A DNA stretch of 8,248 nt from an uncultured Alphaproteobacteria bacterium (GCA_903929895.1 CAIYWM010000083.1:1-8248), one strand, 5' to 3'; shown: positions 1-5,689, numbered from the stretch's first letter. Numbers and translations are program-made. The notes: generated by a model not told the origin, from the sequence alone.

Positions 1-648
1 CATCGCAAGGCGGCTCGATGCGAAGGCGAGCCGCGGTGCGGGCGCCCCCGGCTCGACCGCCTGGTCGATGCGTTTCCGGCCGGTGATCATGGGACCGATC
101 AGATTGTGTCGCTTCAGGACGAGGTAGAGCACGACGGCCGCGACGTGGACCGCCGCCAGGATGAGCAGGACGTTGATCCACCAGGCATGGAAATCGGTGG
201 CCCGCTCGACCCACTTGTCGGCGACCTTGAGGGCAAGCGGCCCGTTGACCATGCCGGTGTCGGTGTCGGCGGTGAACAATCCGGTCACAACCTGGGCCAG
301 GACGGCGAAGATCAGGACGAGGACCATCGCCCCGCCCAGCGGATTGTGCCCGACGTCGCGCGGACCTTCCTTGCGGAAGAAGTGTGCGACATGGGTGAAA
401 GCCGCCGCTGGCCCCTTGAGGAAGCTGGAGAAGCGCGCCGTGGTGCTGCCGACGAAGCCCCAGACGAGGCGGAAGAGCAGCAGGGTCAGGATGGCGTAAC
501 CCGACCAGAAATGGAGCTGCATCCAGTCGCCGCCGGCCCGTCCGCTGAAGTACGAGGTCGCCATCAGGGCAACGAGTACCCAGTGGAACAAACGGACGGG
601 TACGTCCCAGACGAGGATCTTGTCGTTCTTGTCGTTCTTGCCGGCCAT
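1..648 (-). CDS. Cytochrome b561-type membrane cytochrome b (partial, C-terminus beyond window start)
   Basis: Integral-membrane di-heme cytochrome b that passes electrons between the quinone pool and a periplasmic c-type cytochrome or other acceptor (family knowledge). The frame is open for 216 codons from the ATG at 648 to base 1 with no stop, so the end lies outside the window. It opens with the family hallmark VWDVPVRLFHW at about residues 13-23. Four histidines sit where heme ligands are expected: H22 in helix 1, H46 (QLHFWSGY) in helix 2, H154 (DFHAWW) and H168 (AAVHVAA) in the later helices. Hydrophobic segments lie near residues 20-35, 46-66, 104-125 and 156-178. The start is set by AAGGAG at 659-664, 10 bases upstream. 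Two upstream ATGs at 655 and 658 are out of this frame. It is transcribed divergently from the cytochrome c gene at 850, a common arrangement for this pair. The family call is secure; the physiological partner is inferred from position. Confidence 0.93.
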   Translation of the reverse strand, partial: MAGKNDKNDKILVWDVPVRLFHWVLVALMATSYFSGRAGGDWMQLHFWSGYAILTLLLFRLVWGFVGSTTARFSSFLKGPAAAFTHVAHFFRKEGPRDVGHNPLGGAMVLVLIFAVLAQVVTGLFTADTDTGMVNGPLALKVADKWVERATDFHAWWINVLLILAAVHVAAVVLYLVLKRHNLIGPMITGRKRIDQAVEPGAPAPRLAFASSRLAM

Positions 649-849
649 CGGTCATCATCTCCTTGCGAGGGCCCAGAATAGTCGAGTCACCATGGCTGTA
701 GGCAAGGACCAGGCCGAGGGCACCACACGCAGTCGTGATGGATCGTGGGCCGCCTGCCCGTTCGCTTTCCGCGCCAACCTCTGCAACATAGGAGTCGTCG
801 GCGAGGTATAAACTGCCCGTCGACCGTGAGAATCAAAGGGGATGGGCCT
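649..849. promoter_or_regulatory. Divergent intergenic promoter region between the two cytochrome genes
   Basis: This 201-base gap must hold the promoters of both cytochrome genes. On the plus strand TATAAA at 807-812 is a good -10 candidate for the cytochrome c gene, but no convincing -35 hexamer is seen at 16-18 bases. On the minus strand TATTCT (675-680) and TTGCCT (700-705) are hexamer-like but 19 bases apart, which is long for sigma-70. AAGGGG at 836-841 is the ribosome binding site of the plus-strand gene. No clear operator dyad was found. Confidence 0.4.
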
Positions 850-1305
850 ATGAGAAAGACTTTGGTGGTGGCGTTGGTCGGCGCGTTGGCGGCCGGCGCG
901 ATGGTGGGCGGCGCGACGATCGCGATGGCCCAGGGCGACGTGATCGCCCAGCGCAAGGACAACCGCAAGCAGACCGCCGCCGCGATGCGCGCCATCAAGG
1001 CGATCGTCGATGCCAAGGGCCCGACCGCGGGCGCCGTAGAGCAGGCCGCAAAGCTCAAGACGCTCGAAGCGGCTTTCCTGAAGATGTTCCCGGCTGGCTC
1101 CGACAAGGGCGAGACCCGCGCGCTTCCGGCCGTGTGGACCGATTGGGCGGGCTTCGAAGCCGCCAGCAAGGCGTCGGACGCGGCTTATGACAAGCTCGCG
1201 GTGGCAGCCGGTTCGGGGAATGCCGAGGCGCTTGCGACGGCCTTTGCCGATACCGGCAAGACCTGCGGCGCCTGCCATCAGAAGTTCCAGGCGAAGGCCA
1301 ACTAG
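850..1305 (+). CDS. Class II cytochrome c (cytochrome c'/c-556 type), periplasmic
   Basis: Small exported heme protein of the cytochrome c' / c-556 family, 151 residues. An N-terminal signal peptide (RK, then a hydrophobic stretch, cleavage likely after AMA at residue 27) sends it to the periplasm. The single heme-binding motif CGACH lies close to the C-terminus (C139, C142, H143), the diagnostic class II position. The middle segment with FPAGSDKGETRALPAVW is typical of alphaproteobacterial members. The ATG at 850 is chosen because AAGGGG lies 8 bases upstream and the signal peptide begins directly; an in-frame extension back to 745 has neither. Near the N-terminus the pattern is RKDNRK, where relatives usually have R-K-x-x-M/F-K, so the residue often acting as, or packing near, the sixth heme ligand appears to be R39. 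It is divergent from the b561 gene, its plausible redox partner, and is followed by a strong terminator. Family confidence is high; the exact role (electron carrier or gas binding) is not decided. Confidence 0.93.
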   Translation: MRKTLVVALVGALAAGAMVGGATIAMAQGDVIAQRKDNRKQTAAAMRAIKAIVDAKGPTAGAVEQAAKLKTLEAAFLKMFPAGSDKGETRALPAVWTDWAGFEAASKASDAAYDKLAVAAGSGNAEALATAFADTGKTCGACHQKFQAKAN

Positions 1306-1327
1306 CCTACCCGCCCTGACCGACATG

Positions 1328-1360
1328 AAGGGAGACGGGCATCCGTCTCCCTTTTTCTTT
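1328..1360 (+). terminator. Rho-independent terminator after the cytochrome c gene
   Basis: A 9-bp perfect GC-rich stem (1330-1338 with 1343-1351; GGGAGACGG pairs with CCGTCTCCC) closes a GCAT loop. It is extended by two A-T pairs and followed by TTTTTCTTT on the plus strand. It starts 22 bases past the cytochrome c stop. The minus strand has only a short T run after the stem, so it serves the plus-strand gene best. It also separates this gene from the convergent TetR gene. Confidence 0.93.
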
Positions 1361-1363
1361 GTC

Positions 1364-2014
1364 TCAGGCCGCTGCCGACGACGGCCCTGGTCCGGCGAGG
1401 GCCTGTTGCACGGTCGCTTCGGCAGTGAAGCGCCAAGCCCGCGACGCGCGCATCGGCGACAGACGCTGTCGCTCGCGCATGTTCATCCAGCTATCGAGAC
1501 CGAAGGTCCGATCGAGCGAATCGAGCGCGTGAACGCGCGCGACCGGATCGAGCGCGTCGAGTTCAAGGGCGAACCACTCGGCAATTCGTTCGCGCAGAAT
1601 GCCCCGCAGATGCGCCAGACCGGCACCAACGGCCGGCGCCGAGCGTTGGACGCGCTCGGCGAAGTGCCAAACCGGCAGCCATTCCTCGAAGAGTTGAGCA
1701 CGGTCCGAAACCAGAAGCGCGATGCGGCTGGCAAGCGGTGCCGCGCTGTCCACCTTCCGGTCCGGTCCGAAAGCGCGGCTCACGGCGAGTTCGAAGGCGG
1801 CCGCATAGAGATCAGACATGCGGATGAAGTGCTGGAAGAGGGTCCGGCTGGGGAGGCCGGCGATGGTTGCAATGGCACCCGACGTCGGCTCGACATCACC
1901 CGCCTGGATGAGATCCAGGGTCGCCCGGATCAGGGATTGCCGAACTCGCTGGTCTCGTACGATGCGTTCGTCTCGCGAGCGCGACACATCAACCGCGAAT
2001 CCGACAATCTTCAT
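1364..2014 (-). CDS. TetR/AcrR-family transcriptional regulator
   Basis: DNA-binding repressor-type regulator of 216 residues, the usual TetR length. The N-terminal helix-turn-helix is clear: RQSLIRATLDLI at about 25-36 forms helix 1, and the segment at 44-63 (SGAIATIAGLPSRTLFQHF) matches the TetR recognition unit, followed by DLYAAAFE. The C-terminal part (about 80-216) is the variable ligand and dimer domain, which gives no ligand clue. The ATG at 2014 is preferred: it leaves about 25 residues before the HTH, as usual. The frame can be extended to a TTG at 2086, but that would overlap the conserved motif at 2081-2097. The ribosome binding site is weak. It converges with the cytochrome c gene. 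Its upstream region carries one of two copies of a conserved motif, which suggests autoregulation; the second copy lies over the promoter of a candidate RNA. The true target genes are unknown. Confidence 0.88.
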   Translation of the reverse strand: MKIVGFAVDVSRSRDERIVRDQRVRQSLIRATLDLIQAGDVEPTSGAIATIAGLPSRTLFQHFIRMSDLYAAAFELAVSRAFGPDRKVDSAAPLASRIALLVSDRAQLFEEWLPVWHFAERVQRSAPAVGAGLAHLRGILRERIAEWFALELDALDPVARVHALDSLDRTFGLDSWMNMRERQRLSPMRASRAWRFTAEATVQQALAGPGPSSAAA

Positions 2015-2080
2015 TGGAATCCAACAGAAAGAGATTTGCTCCAGTTGATCGACTGTAACACCCAGAGAATCACGCGTAAC

Positions 2081-2097
2081 TTGCAAAAATGCATATC
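2081..2097. promoter_or_regulatory. Operator-like motif copy 1, upstream of the TetR gene
   Basis: The plus strand reads TTGCAAAAATGCATATC. It matches a second site at 2431-2447 in 14 of 17 positions, and the three differences fall together in the centre. The outer part is a dyad, TGCA-AAAA-TGCA. On the minus strand TATGCA (2090-2095) could serve as a -10 element, with a poor TTACGG -35 at 2114-2119 (18-base spacer). A repressor bound here would block the TetR promoter. That this is the TetR binding site is inference. Confidence 0.5.
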
Positions 2098-2248
2098 ACA
2101 TGGATTTCACATCCCGTAATCACTGCATTTTCATACTCTAGATAGGCGTTTTTGGTATATCTGAAATTGCACACGATCAGCAATTATTGCCCACCCACAG
2201 AGCGGGGCGGCATTTCAGTCCAAATTCAACGAGATGTCCGTGAAACTC

Positions 2249-2288
2249 AAAAATACGAAAGGCCGATCGCTTGGGGACGACCGGCCTT
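2249..2288 (-). terminator. Terminator-like hairpin ending the candidate RNA
   Basis: Arms 2278-2288 and 2259-2269 form an 11-bp stem around an 8-base loop. On the minus strand ten pairs are Watson-Crick and the remaining one is a G-T wobble. On the plus strand that pair becomes an A-C mismatch, so the minus strand is the better folder. The stem is followed on the minus strand by TCGTATTTTT, an imperfect U tract; the plus strand has no T run. It could also serve read-through from the hydrolase gene. Confidence 0.65.
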
Positions 2289-2304
2289 CCTTATAAGCCC
2301 GCCT

Positions 2305-2345
2305 GGGTGTGGGGTAATCGAAGCCCTGGGGTGTGTGGGAAGGGG
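2305..2345 (+). other. G-rich plus-strand tract with five G runs (potential G-quadruplex)
   Basis: Runs of three or four G lie at 2305-2307, 2311-2314, 2328-2331, 2337-2339 and 2342-2345. The last three are tightly spaced, and the nearest upstream run is 13 bases away. The tract also contains an imperfect repeat of CCTGGG(G)TGTG at 2302 and 2325. On the minus strand this gives the C-rich loops of the candidate RNA, so the G runs may simply reflect that function. Confidence 0.3.
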
Positions 2346-2430
2346 CTTCGATTGAGCGGCTTGGGAGGCCGCCGGCGGGCTGTCTGCATTACTGTGAGAG
2401 CACACTAACACGGGTTTCATGTCGGGTTAG

Positions 2431-2447
2431 TTGCAATATTGCATATC
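2431..2447. promoter_or_regulatory. Operator-like motif copy 2, over the -10 of the candidate RNA
   Basis: The plus strand reads TTGCAATATTGCATATC, and TGCAATATTGCA inside it is a perfect 12-base palindrome. It shares 14 of 17 bases with the site at 2081-2097. It overlaps the predicted -10 hexamer and start point of the minus-strand RNA, a position suited to repression. Confidence 0.5.
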
Positions 2448-2468
2448 TCCTTTTGGGACTCTCGTCAA
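2440..2468 (-). promoter_or_regulatory. Sigma-70-like promoter for the candidate RNA
   Basis: On the minus strand TTGACG (2463-2468) is followed after exactly 17 bases by TATGCA (2440-2445), which predicts a start near 2433. The -35 is one base off consensus and the -10 is moderate. It lies about 160 bases past the hydrolase stop, so the RNA could be made independently of that operon. Confidence 0.5.
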
Positions 2469-2627
2469 AACGCCAACAATTCCTCAATCTCCCTGAGCCA
2501 GATAGTCGAAAAAGGGAGTGCAGAAACGCGCAGATATACTGCGGAGGCGCCGAATCCCGATACATTTCAAGGCCTTGCGACTGCCTCCACGTGTACGATG
2601 CGGCCACAGGGACGAAACTCGCTGCAA

Positions 2628-3491
2628 TTAACCGGCCCCTCGCCCCGATTCTTCAATTTCCGAAAGAACCGGTCGCAGGTGTTCGAGAAAGCGCTCGGGA
2701 TCTTCGCTCATCGGGAAGTGCCCAAGTCCCGGCATGATCGTGCACCGGGCCCCCGGCACCAGGGCGGCGACCTCCTCGGTCTCGGCGGGCGAGCACGAAT
2801 AGTCGTACTCCCCCGTCAGCAGGAACAGCGGACAACGGCTGGTATCGATCGTGGCGATGCGCTGTCGAAGGTCGCCGTCGACCTTGTAGAAATGGAGGTC
2901 GCCTTTGAAGACTCCGGGGCCGCCCTGCATATAGTGCCAGAGGGTTTCCCAGCGATGGATGCCCGGCGCGTCAGGCCCGACCAACCCCGAAACGATGCCG
3001 GCGCAAACTTCGCCACCGTGGACATCGGCATGGTGCAGCCAGTCGGTATCGTAGTAGGGCGCAACATGCGCCGACGCCTGCAGGCCGATCAGCGCGCGGA
3101 AACGATCGGCATGGGTCGCCGCGAGGTTGAGCACGACGCGGCCGCCGATCGAACAGCCCATCACCACCGGACGCTGCAACGACAGCGCGTCGGAGAAGGC
3201 CACGACGAACCCGGTATAGAAGTCCCGTGTCAGCCGGTATTCCTCGCGCTCGAACCCTTGCGGCGGCGAGGATTTGCCATGCCAGGGCATGTCGAAGGCG
3301 ATGACGCGAAAGCGCCTGGTGACCTCGGCATCGTTCAGCACGCCGCGATACTGCCGGCCGTCGGCGCCGGCCGTATGCAGGCAGAGCAAGGGAATACCCT
3401 CGCCGGCCTCCTCGAAGTAGACGCGATAGCGCCTTCCGTCGAAATCGAGCGACAGGTAGCGGCCGACGATCGGCTCGAGTCCCACGGTCAT
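2628..3491 (-). CDS. Alpha/beta hydrolase fold protein
   Basis: Soluble serine hydrolase of 287 residues. The fold signature is complete: an oxyanion-loop segment after strand 3 (CLHTAGADGRQY, about 37-48), FDMPWHGKS at 66-74, the nucleophile elbow GCSIGG with S114, an acid in GEYDY (D230) and the catalytic histidine in GLGHFP (H258). A cap region lies between about 140 and 210. The motifs do not fix the substrate; esters or C-C bonds in hydrophobic compounds are possible. The ATG at 3491 shares its A with the TGA of the upstream gene (TGATG), and GGAG lies 7 bases before it. A GTG one codon earlier is the alternative. This tight junction implies translational coupling with the SCP2-like gene and a joint role. 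No terminator is seen directly after the stop, so the next one on this strand is the hairpin at 2249-2288. Confidence 0.9.
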   Translation of the reverse strand: MTVGLEPIVGRYLSLDFDGRRYRVYFEEAGEGIPLLCLHTAGADGRQYRGVLNDAEVTRRFRVIAFDMPWHGKSSPPQGFEREEYRLTRDFYTGFVVAFSDALSLQRPVVMGCSIGGRVVLNLAATHADRFRALIGLQASAHVAPYYDTDWLHHADVHGGEVCAGIVSGLVGPDAPGIHRWETLWHYMQGGPGVFKGDLHFYKVDGDLRQRIATIDTSRCPLFLLTGEYDYSCSPAETEEVAALVPGARCTIMPGLGHFPMSEDPERFLEHLRPVLSEIEESGRGAG

Positions 3492-3868
3492 CACGACGCT
3501 CCCTTCGGACTGGCCGCCGCTCTCGGCGCCTCGAGCACGCCCTTGATGTAAAGCAGGTTCGCCATCAGCGGCTGGAGATCCCCTTCGAACTTCAGGAGCC
3601 CGCGGCGGACGAGGGCAAGCAGGTCATGGTCGCCCGGCGCCGGCCGCGGCTGCCAGAATCGCCGCCAGCTCATTTCGTCGGCACGCAGGGCAAAGCGCCA
3701 GGACGGCATGACGAAAGGCCCCTCCTCGACCTTCTCGATCCGGCCCCGCAGCACATGGATCAGCCATGACCGCGGACGGGCCTCCACCAGGAAGGCGCCG
3801 CTGAGATGCCGGCCGCGCCGCACCAGGGCCGCGTCTTCGTTCACGAGGCCCGCAAGTTGGTCGAGCAT
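3491..3868 (-). CDS. SCP2 sterol-transfer-like small protein
   Basis: Protein of 125 residues without a signal peptide or membrane segment. The region at about 56-113 (SWRFALRADEMSWRRFW ... LLKFEGDLQPLMANLLYIKGVL) resembles the second half of SCP2-like domains, where an acceptor strand, a conserved tryptophan and a GD-x-x-L helix form a lipid-binding pocket. The N-terminal half (LSGAFLVEARPRSWLIHVLRGRI) fits the preceding beta strands. SCP2-like proteins bind hydrophobic ligands, and here the protein could present substrate to the coupled hydrolase. The ATG at 3868 is supported by GGGAGGAA shortly upstream. Its stop overlaps the hydrolase start by one base. The family call rests on pattern memory and is moderate; a plain hypothetical protein label is the alternative. 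Confidence 0.68.
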   Translation of the reverse strand: MLDQLAGLVNEDAALVRRGRHLSGAFLVEARPRSWLIHVLRGRIEKVEEGPFVMPSWRFALRADEMSWRRFWQPRPAPGDHDLLALVRRGLLKFEGDLQPLMANLLYIKGVLEAPRAAASPKGAS

Positions 3869-3887
3869 GAGTTCCTCCCTCTTTTGC

Positions 3888-3916
3888 GAGGCCGTCCGGG
3901 TTCGTGTTTCGGCCTC
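3888..3916. promoter_or_regulatory. Inverted repeat in the divergent region before the SCP2-like gene
   Basis: Perfect 7-bp arms GAGGCCG (3888-3894) and CGGCCTC (3910-3916) flank 15 bases. In the minus-strand transcript this would be a hairpin ending about 20 bases upstream of the SCP2-like start, just before its ribosome binding site. It could be an operator or a leader hairpin. No T tract follows, so it is not a terminator. The rest of the 110-base divergent gap (3869-3978) shows no convincing promoter hexamer pair. Confidence 0.3.
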
Positions 3917-3978
3917 AATTCCATGCTAGACGATTTGTCATTCCGCCAGTATCGGCCGTGCCTTCCGGGAGCCTTTCC

Positions 3979-4476
3979 GTGCACTTCGTTCGTTCAGTTC
4001 GCGCCCTCCTCCCCCTCGCCGGGGCCGCCCTGTTGCTCAGCGCTGCCGTCCAGCCGGCCGCTGCCGGCATGGAGGAAGCGGTCAAGGCCATCCAGGCAGG
4101 CGACACCGCTACGGCGGAAAAGGAGCTGCAGCTTCTCGTCAAGGAGCGCGATCCGCGCGCCCAGTTCGTGCTCGGGCTCTATGTCTACGGCAACGCCGAA
4201 TCCAAGTTGTTCGACGTCAACAAGGCGATCCCCCTCCTGCTCGACGCATCGGAGCGCGGCTACCTGCCCGCAATGATCCCGCTGGCGGGCGCCTATGCCG
4301 AGGGCAAGGGCGTGCCGAAGAGCCTCTTCGAGGCTTACAAGTGGTGCGCGATCGCCGAGCGCTGGAATGTCCCCAACGCCAACCTGGCGCTCGAGCAGGC
4401 CGCCCGCGAACTGCCGGCCGATGAGGTCGAGAAGGCCAAGGCGGCCGCTCTCGCCTATACGTTCAAGACGAAATGA
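3979..4476 (+). CDS. Exported Sel1/TPR-like repeat protein (short paralog)
   Basis: Protein of 165 residues with a signal peptide: RSVR, then a hydrophobic core, cleavage likely after AAA at residue 29. The mature part starts with AVKAIQAGDTATAEKELQLL, a TPR-like helix pair. Two to three Sel1-type repeats follow (DPRAQFVLGLYVYGN; GYLPAMIPLAGAYAEGKGVPKSLFEAYKWCAIAE). Sel1 repeats are alpha-solenoid scaffolds for protein contacts and have no catalytic residues. The GTG at 3979 is chosen because GGGAG (3967-3971) lies 7 bases upstream and the signal peptide begins there. A GTG at 3904 would add 25 residues ahead of the signal sequence without a better binding site. Its stop overlaps the next gene by ATGA, so the two are co-translated. 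The partner is unknown. Confidence 0.85.
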   Translation: MHFVRSVRALLPLAGAALLLSAAVQPAAAGMEEAVKAIQAGDTATAEKELQLLVKERDPRAQFVLGLYVYGNAESKLFDVNKAIPLLLDASERGYLPAMIPLAGAYAEGKGVPKSLFEAYKWCAIAERWNVPNANLALEQAARELPADEVEKAKAAALAYTFKTK

Positions 4477-5678
4477 CCGTGGCGCGATCGGCGCTGGCCG
4501 CGGCCCTGATCGCCGCCAGCGCTGCCGCGCATGCCCAGCAGCCATCCGACGCCTCGGACGTCGCGGCCCCGCTACGCCCCGCGATCGTGGCCTATCGCCA
4601 AGGCGATACCGCCACCGCCGAGCGGGCGCTGCGCTCCCTCGGTTCTCCGAGTGCCGATGCGGATGCCTGGTTGGGCGCCATCCTGCTCGACCGCGGCGCC
4701 AAAGCCGAGGGCCTCAAGCTGATCCAGCGTGCAGCCGACGCGGGCTCGGCCGAAGGCCAACATCGCCTGGCGCTCGTCTTCATCAACGGCGACGCAGGCG
4801 TTCCGCCCAATCCGACCCGCGCCGTCGAACTCTTCGAGAAAGCCGCAGCGCAGGGCCACCGCCGGGCTCAACTCAATCTCGGCACGCTCTACTTCCGCGG
4901 TCAGGGCGTTCAACGCGACCTGATCCAGGCCCGCGCCTGGCTGGAGCAGGCGGCCGCCGGCGGCGACGTCTACGCGACCTATGCGCTGGGGCGGGCGATG
5001 TCGGAGAGCGCGCCGCCGGCATCGGCCGATCCGACGCGGGCCGCCGACCTCTACCGCCGGGCCGCCGAGAAGGGCCACATGCTTGCGGCCCTGCGCTATG
5101 GCATGGCCTTGGCCGAAGGATCGGGCGTCAAGCAGGACCTTCCCGCCGCGCAGCGCTGGCTGCTCCAGGCACAGCAGAACGGCGTGCCCGAAGCGGCGCT
5201 CGCGCTGGGCGACATGGCGGTCCGCACGCCGGCGACGCGCGACAAGGCGGCCAACGATAAGATCCTGCAATCGGCGATCAGCTGGTACCAGGCCGCCGCC
5301 AATGCCGGCGTCCCGTCTGGCCAGTTCAAGCTGGCCAATGCCTATCTCGCGGGCTCGGGCGTGCCGCGCGATCCCGCGCAGGCCCAGCTCTGGTACTCGC
5401 GCGCCGCCCAGCAGGGACTGACCGGGGCGCAGCAGGCGCTGGGCGTCATGCTGTTGACCGGCACCGCCGGGGCAACCGACCCGGTCGAAGCCTTCAAGTG
5501 GCTGGTTCTCGCCGAGCGGGGCGGCCATCCGGAAGCCCGCGCCGTCCGGGAGAAGGTCGGCGACAAGGTTTCCGATCGCGACCGCAAGCGCGGCGAGGCT
5601 CTGGCCCAGGCCTTCAAGCCCACCTACGAGCTGCCGCGCGACGAGGGCCCGCCGCGCCTCGTGCCGGTGCGACGCTGA
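4473..5678 (+). CDS. Exported Sel1-repeat protein (long paralog)
   Basis: Protein of 401 residues with a signal peptide (MTVARS, then an Ala-rich core, cleavage likely after AHA at 19-21). The mature protein begins with an AYRQGDTATAERALRSL helix pair that mirrors the upstream paralog. It then runs through about seven Sel1-type units (roughly 94-129, 130-165, 166-203, 204-238, 239-281, 282-317, 318-352). Repeat hallmarks include AQLNLGTLYFRGQGV, GQFKLANAYLAGSGV and EAFKWLVLAERGG. A charged tail (VSDRDRKRGEALAQAF) and a proline-rich end follow. It is predicted to be a periplasmic alpha-solenoid that binds other proteins or envelope components; no enzyme motif is visible. The start ATG lies in an ATGA overlap with the preceding gene, which shows coupling. 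The mmcB start follows 11 bases after the stop, so the three genes may be one transcript. Confidence 0.9.
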   Translation: MTVARSALAAALIAASAAAHAQQPSDASDVAAPLRPAIVAYRQGDTATAERALRSLGSPSADADAWLGAILLDRGAKAEGLKLIQRAADAGSAEGQHRLALVFINGDAGVPPNPTRAVELFEKAAAQGHRRAQLNLGTLYFRGQGVQRDLIQARAWLEQAAAGGDVYATYALGRAMSESAPPASADPTRAADLYRRAAEKGHMLAALRYGMALAEGSGVKQDLPAAQRWLLQAQQNGVPEAALALGDMAVRTPATRDKAANDKILQSAISWYQAAANAGVPSGQFKLANAYLAGSGVPRDPAQAQLWYSRAAQQGLTGAQQALGVMLLTGTAGATDPVEAFKWLVLAERGGHPEARAVREKVGDKVSDRDRKRGEALAQAFKPTYELPRDEGPPRLVPVRR

Positions 5679-5689
5679 CGTGAACGACG

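Larger units (their letters stand above)
2249..2433 (-). ncRNA. Candidate structured small RNA with C-rich loops
   Basis: No known family was recognised. The minus-strand segment has a promoter-like element upstream and a terminator-like hairpin at its end, with a nested fold between them. An outer stem (2374-2380 with 2297-2303, GCCCGCC/GGCGGGC) encloses two hairpins. One is short (2366-2372 with 2356-2362, with CCTCCC at its tip). The other has a perfect 11-bp stem (2343-2353 with 2316-2326, AATCGAAGCCC on the plus strand) and a 16-nt loop, CTTCCCACACACCCCA. The single-stranded link after it reads ACCCCACACCC. Such exposed C-rich stretches can pair with G-rich ribosome binding sites, as in the alphaproteobacterial CCUCCUCCC-type small RNAs; this analogy is inference. 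A weaker 5' hairpin, CTAAC/GTTAG, may form near the start. The predicted length is about 185 nt if the +1 is near 2433. Alternatives are a long leader or attenuator of the TetR gene, or a 57-codon frame (2420 to 2247) that lacks a ribosome binding site. Confidence 0.5.
2015..2627. other. Long intergenic region without a convincing protein gene
   Basis: These 613 bases lie between the TetR start and the hydrolase stop. The TetR-proximal part is AT-rich for this genome (48 of 120 bases are G or C at 2041-2160). The centre (2249-2433) holds the candidate minus-strand RNA described separately. The part at 2470-2627 shows little beyond a short inverted repeat, CGCAG-ATATA-CTGCG at 2529-2543, of unknown meaning. 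There is no clear terminator directly after the hydrolase stop. Open frames here lack ribosome binding sites and recognisable domains. Confidence 0.7.

Noticed and set aside
106..681. Plus-strand frame opposite the cytochrome b561 gene
   Set aside because: The minus strand encodes a clear heme membrane protein with all four histidines. The plus frame is acidic, low-complexity shadow sequence.
2015..2086. TTG start at 2086 for the TetR regulator
   Set aside because: It adds 24 residues not typical of the family and places the start on the conserved motif. The ATG at 2014 gives the normal TetR length and spacing to the helix-turn-helix.
2247..2420. A 57-codon open frame on the minus strand (begins MKPVLVCSHSN, ends GLSYF) inside the candidate RNA
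   Set aside because: It has no ribosome binding site before the ATG and is rich in Pro, Ala and Ser without a recognisable domain. It runs through all the hairpins and ends in the terminator tail, so the RNA structure explains the segment better.
2389..2607. 72-codon GTG-start minus-strand frame downstream of the hydrolase
   Set aside because: No ribosome binding site or domain, and it overlaps the predicted RNA promoter. Nothing supports translation.
4572..5528. Minus-strand frame of 318 codons opposite the long Sel1 gene
   Set aside because: The plus strand shows a signal peptide and regular Sel1 repeats. The reverse frame has no coherent domain.
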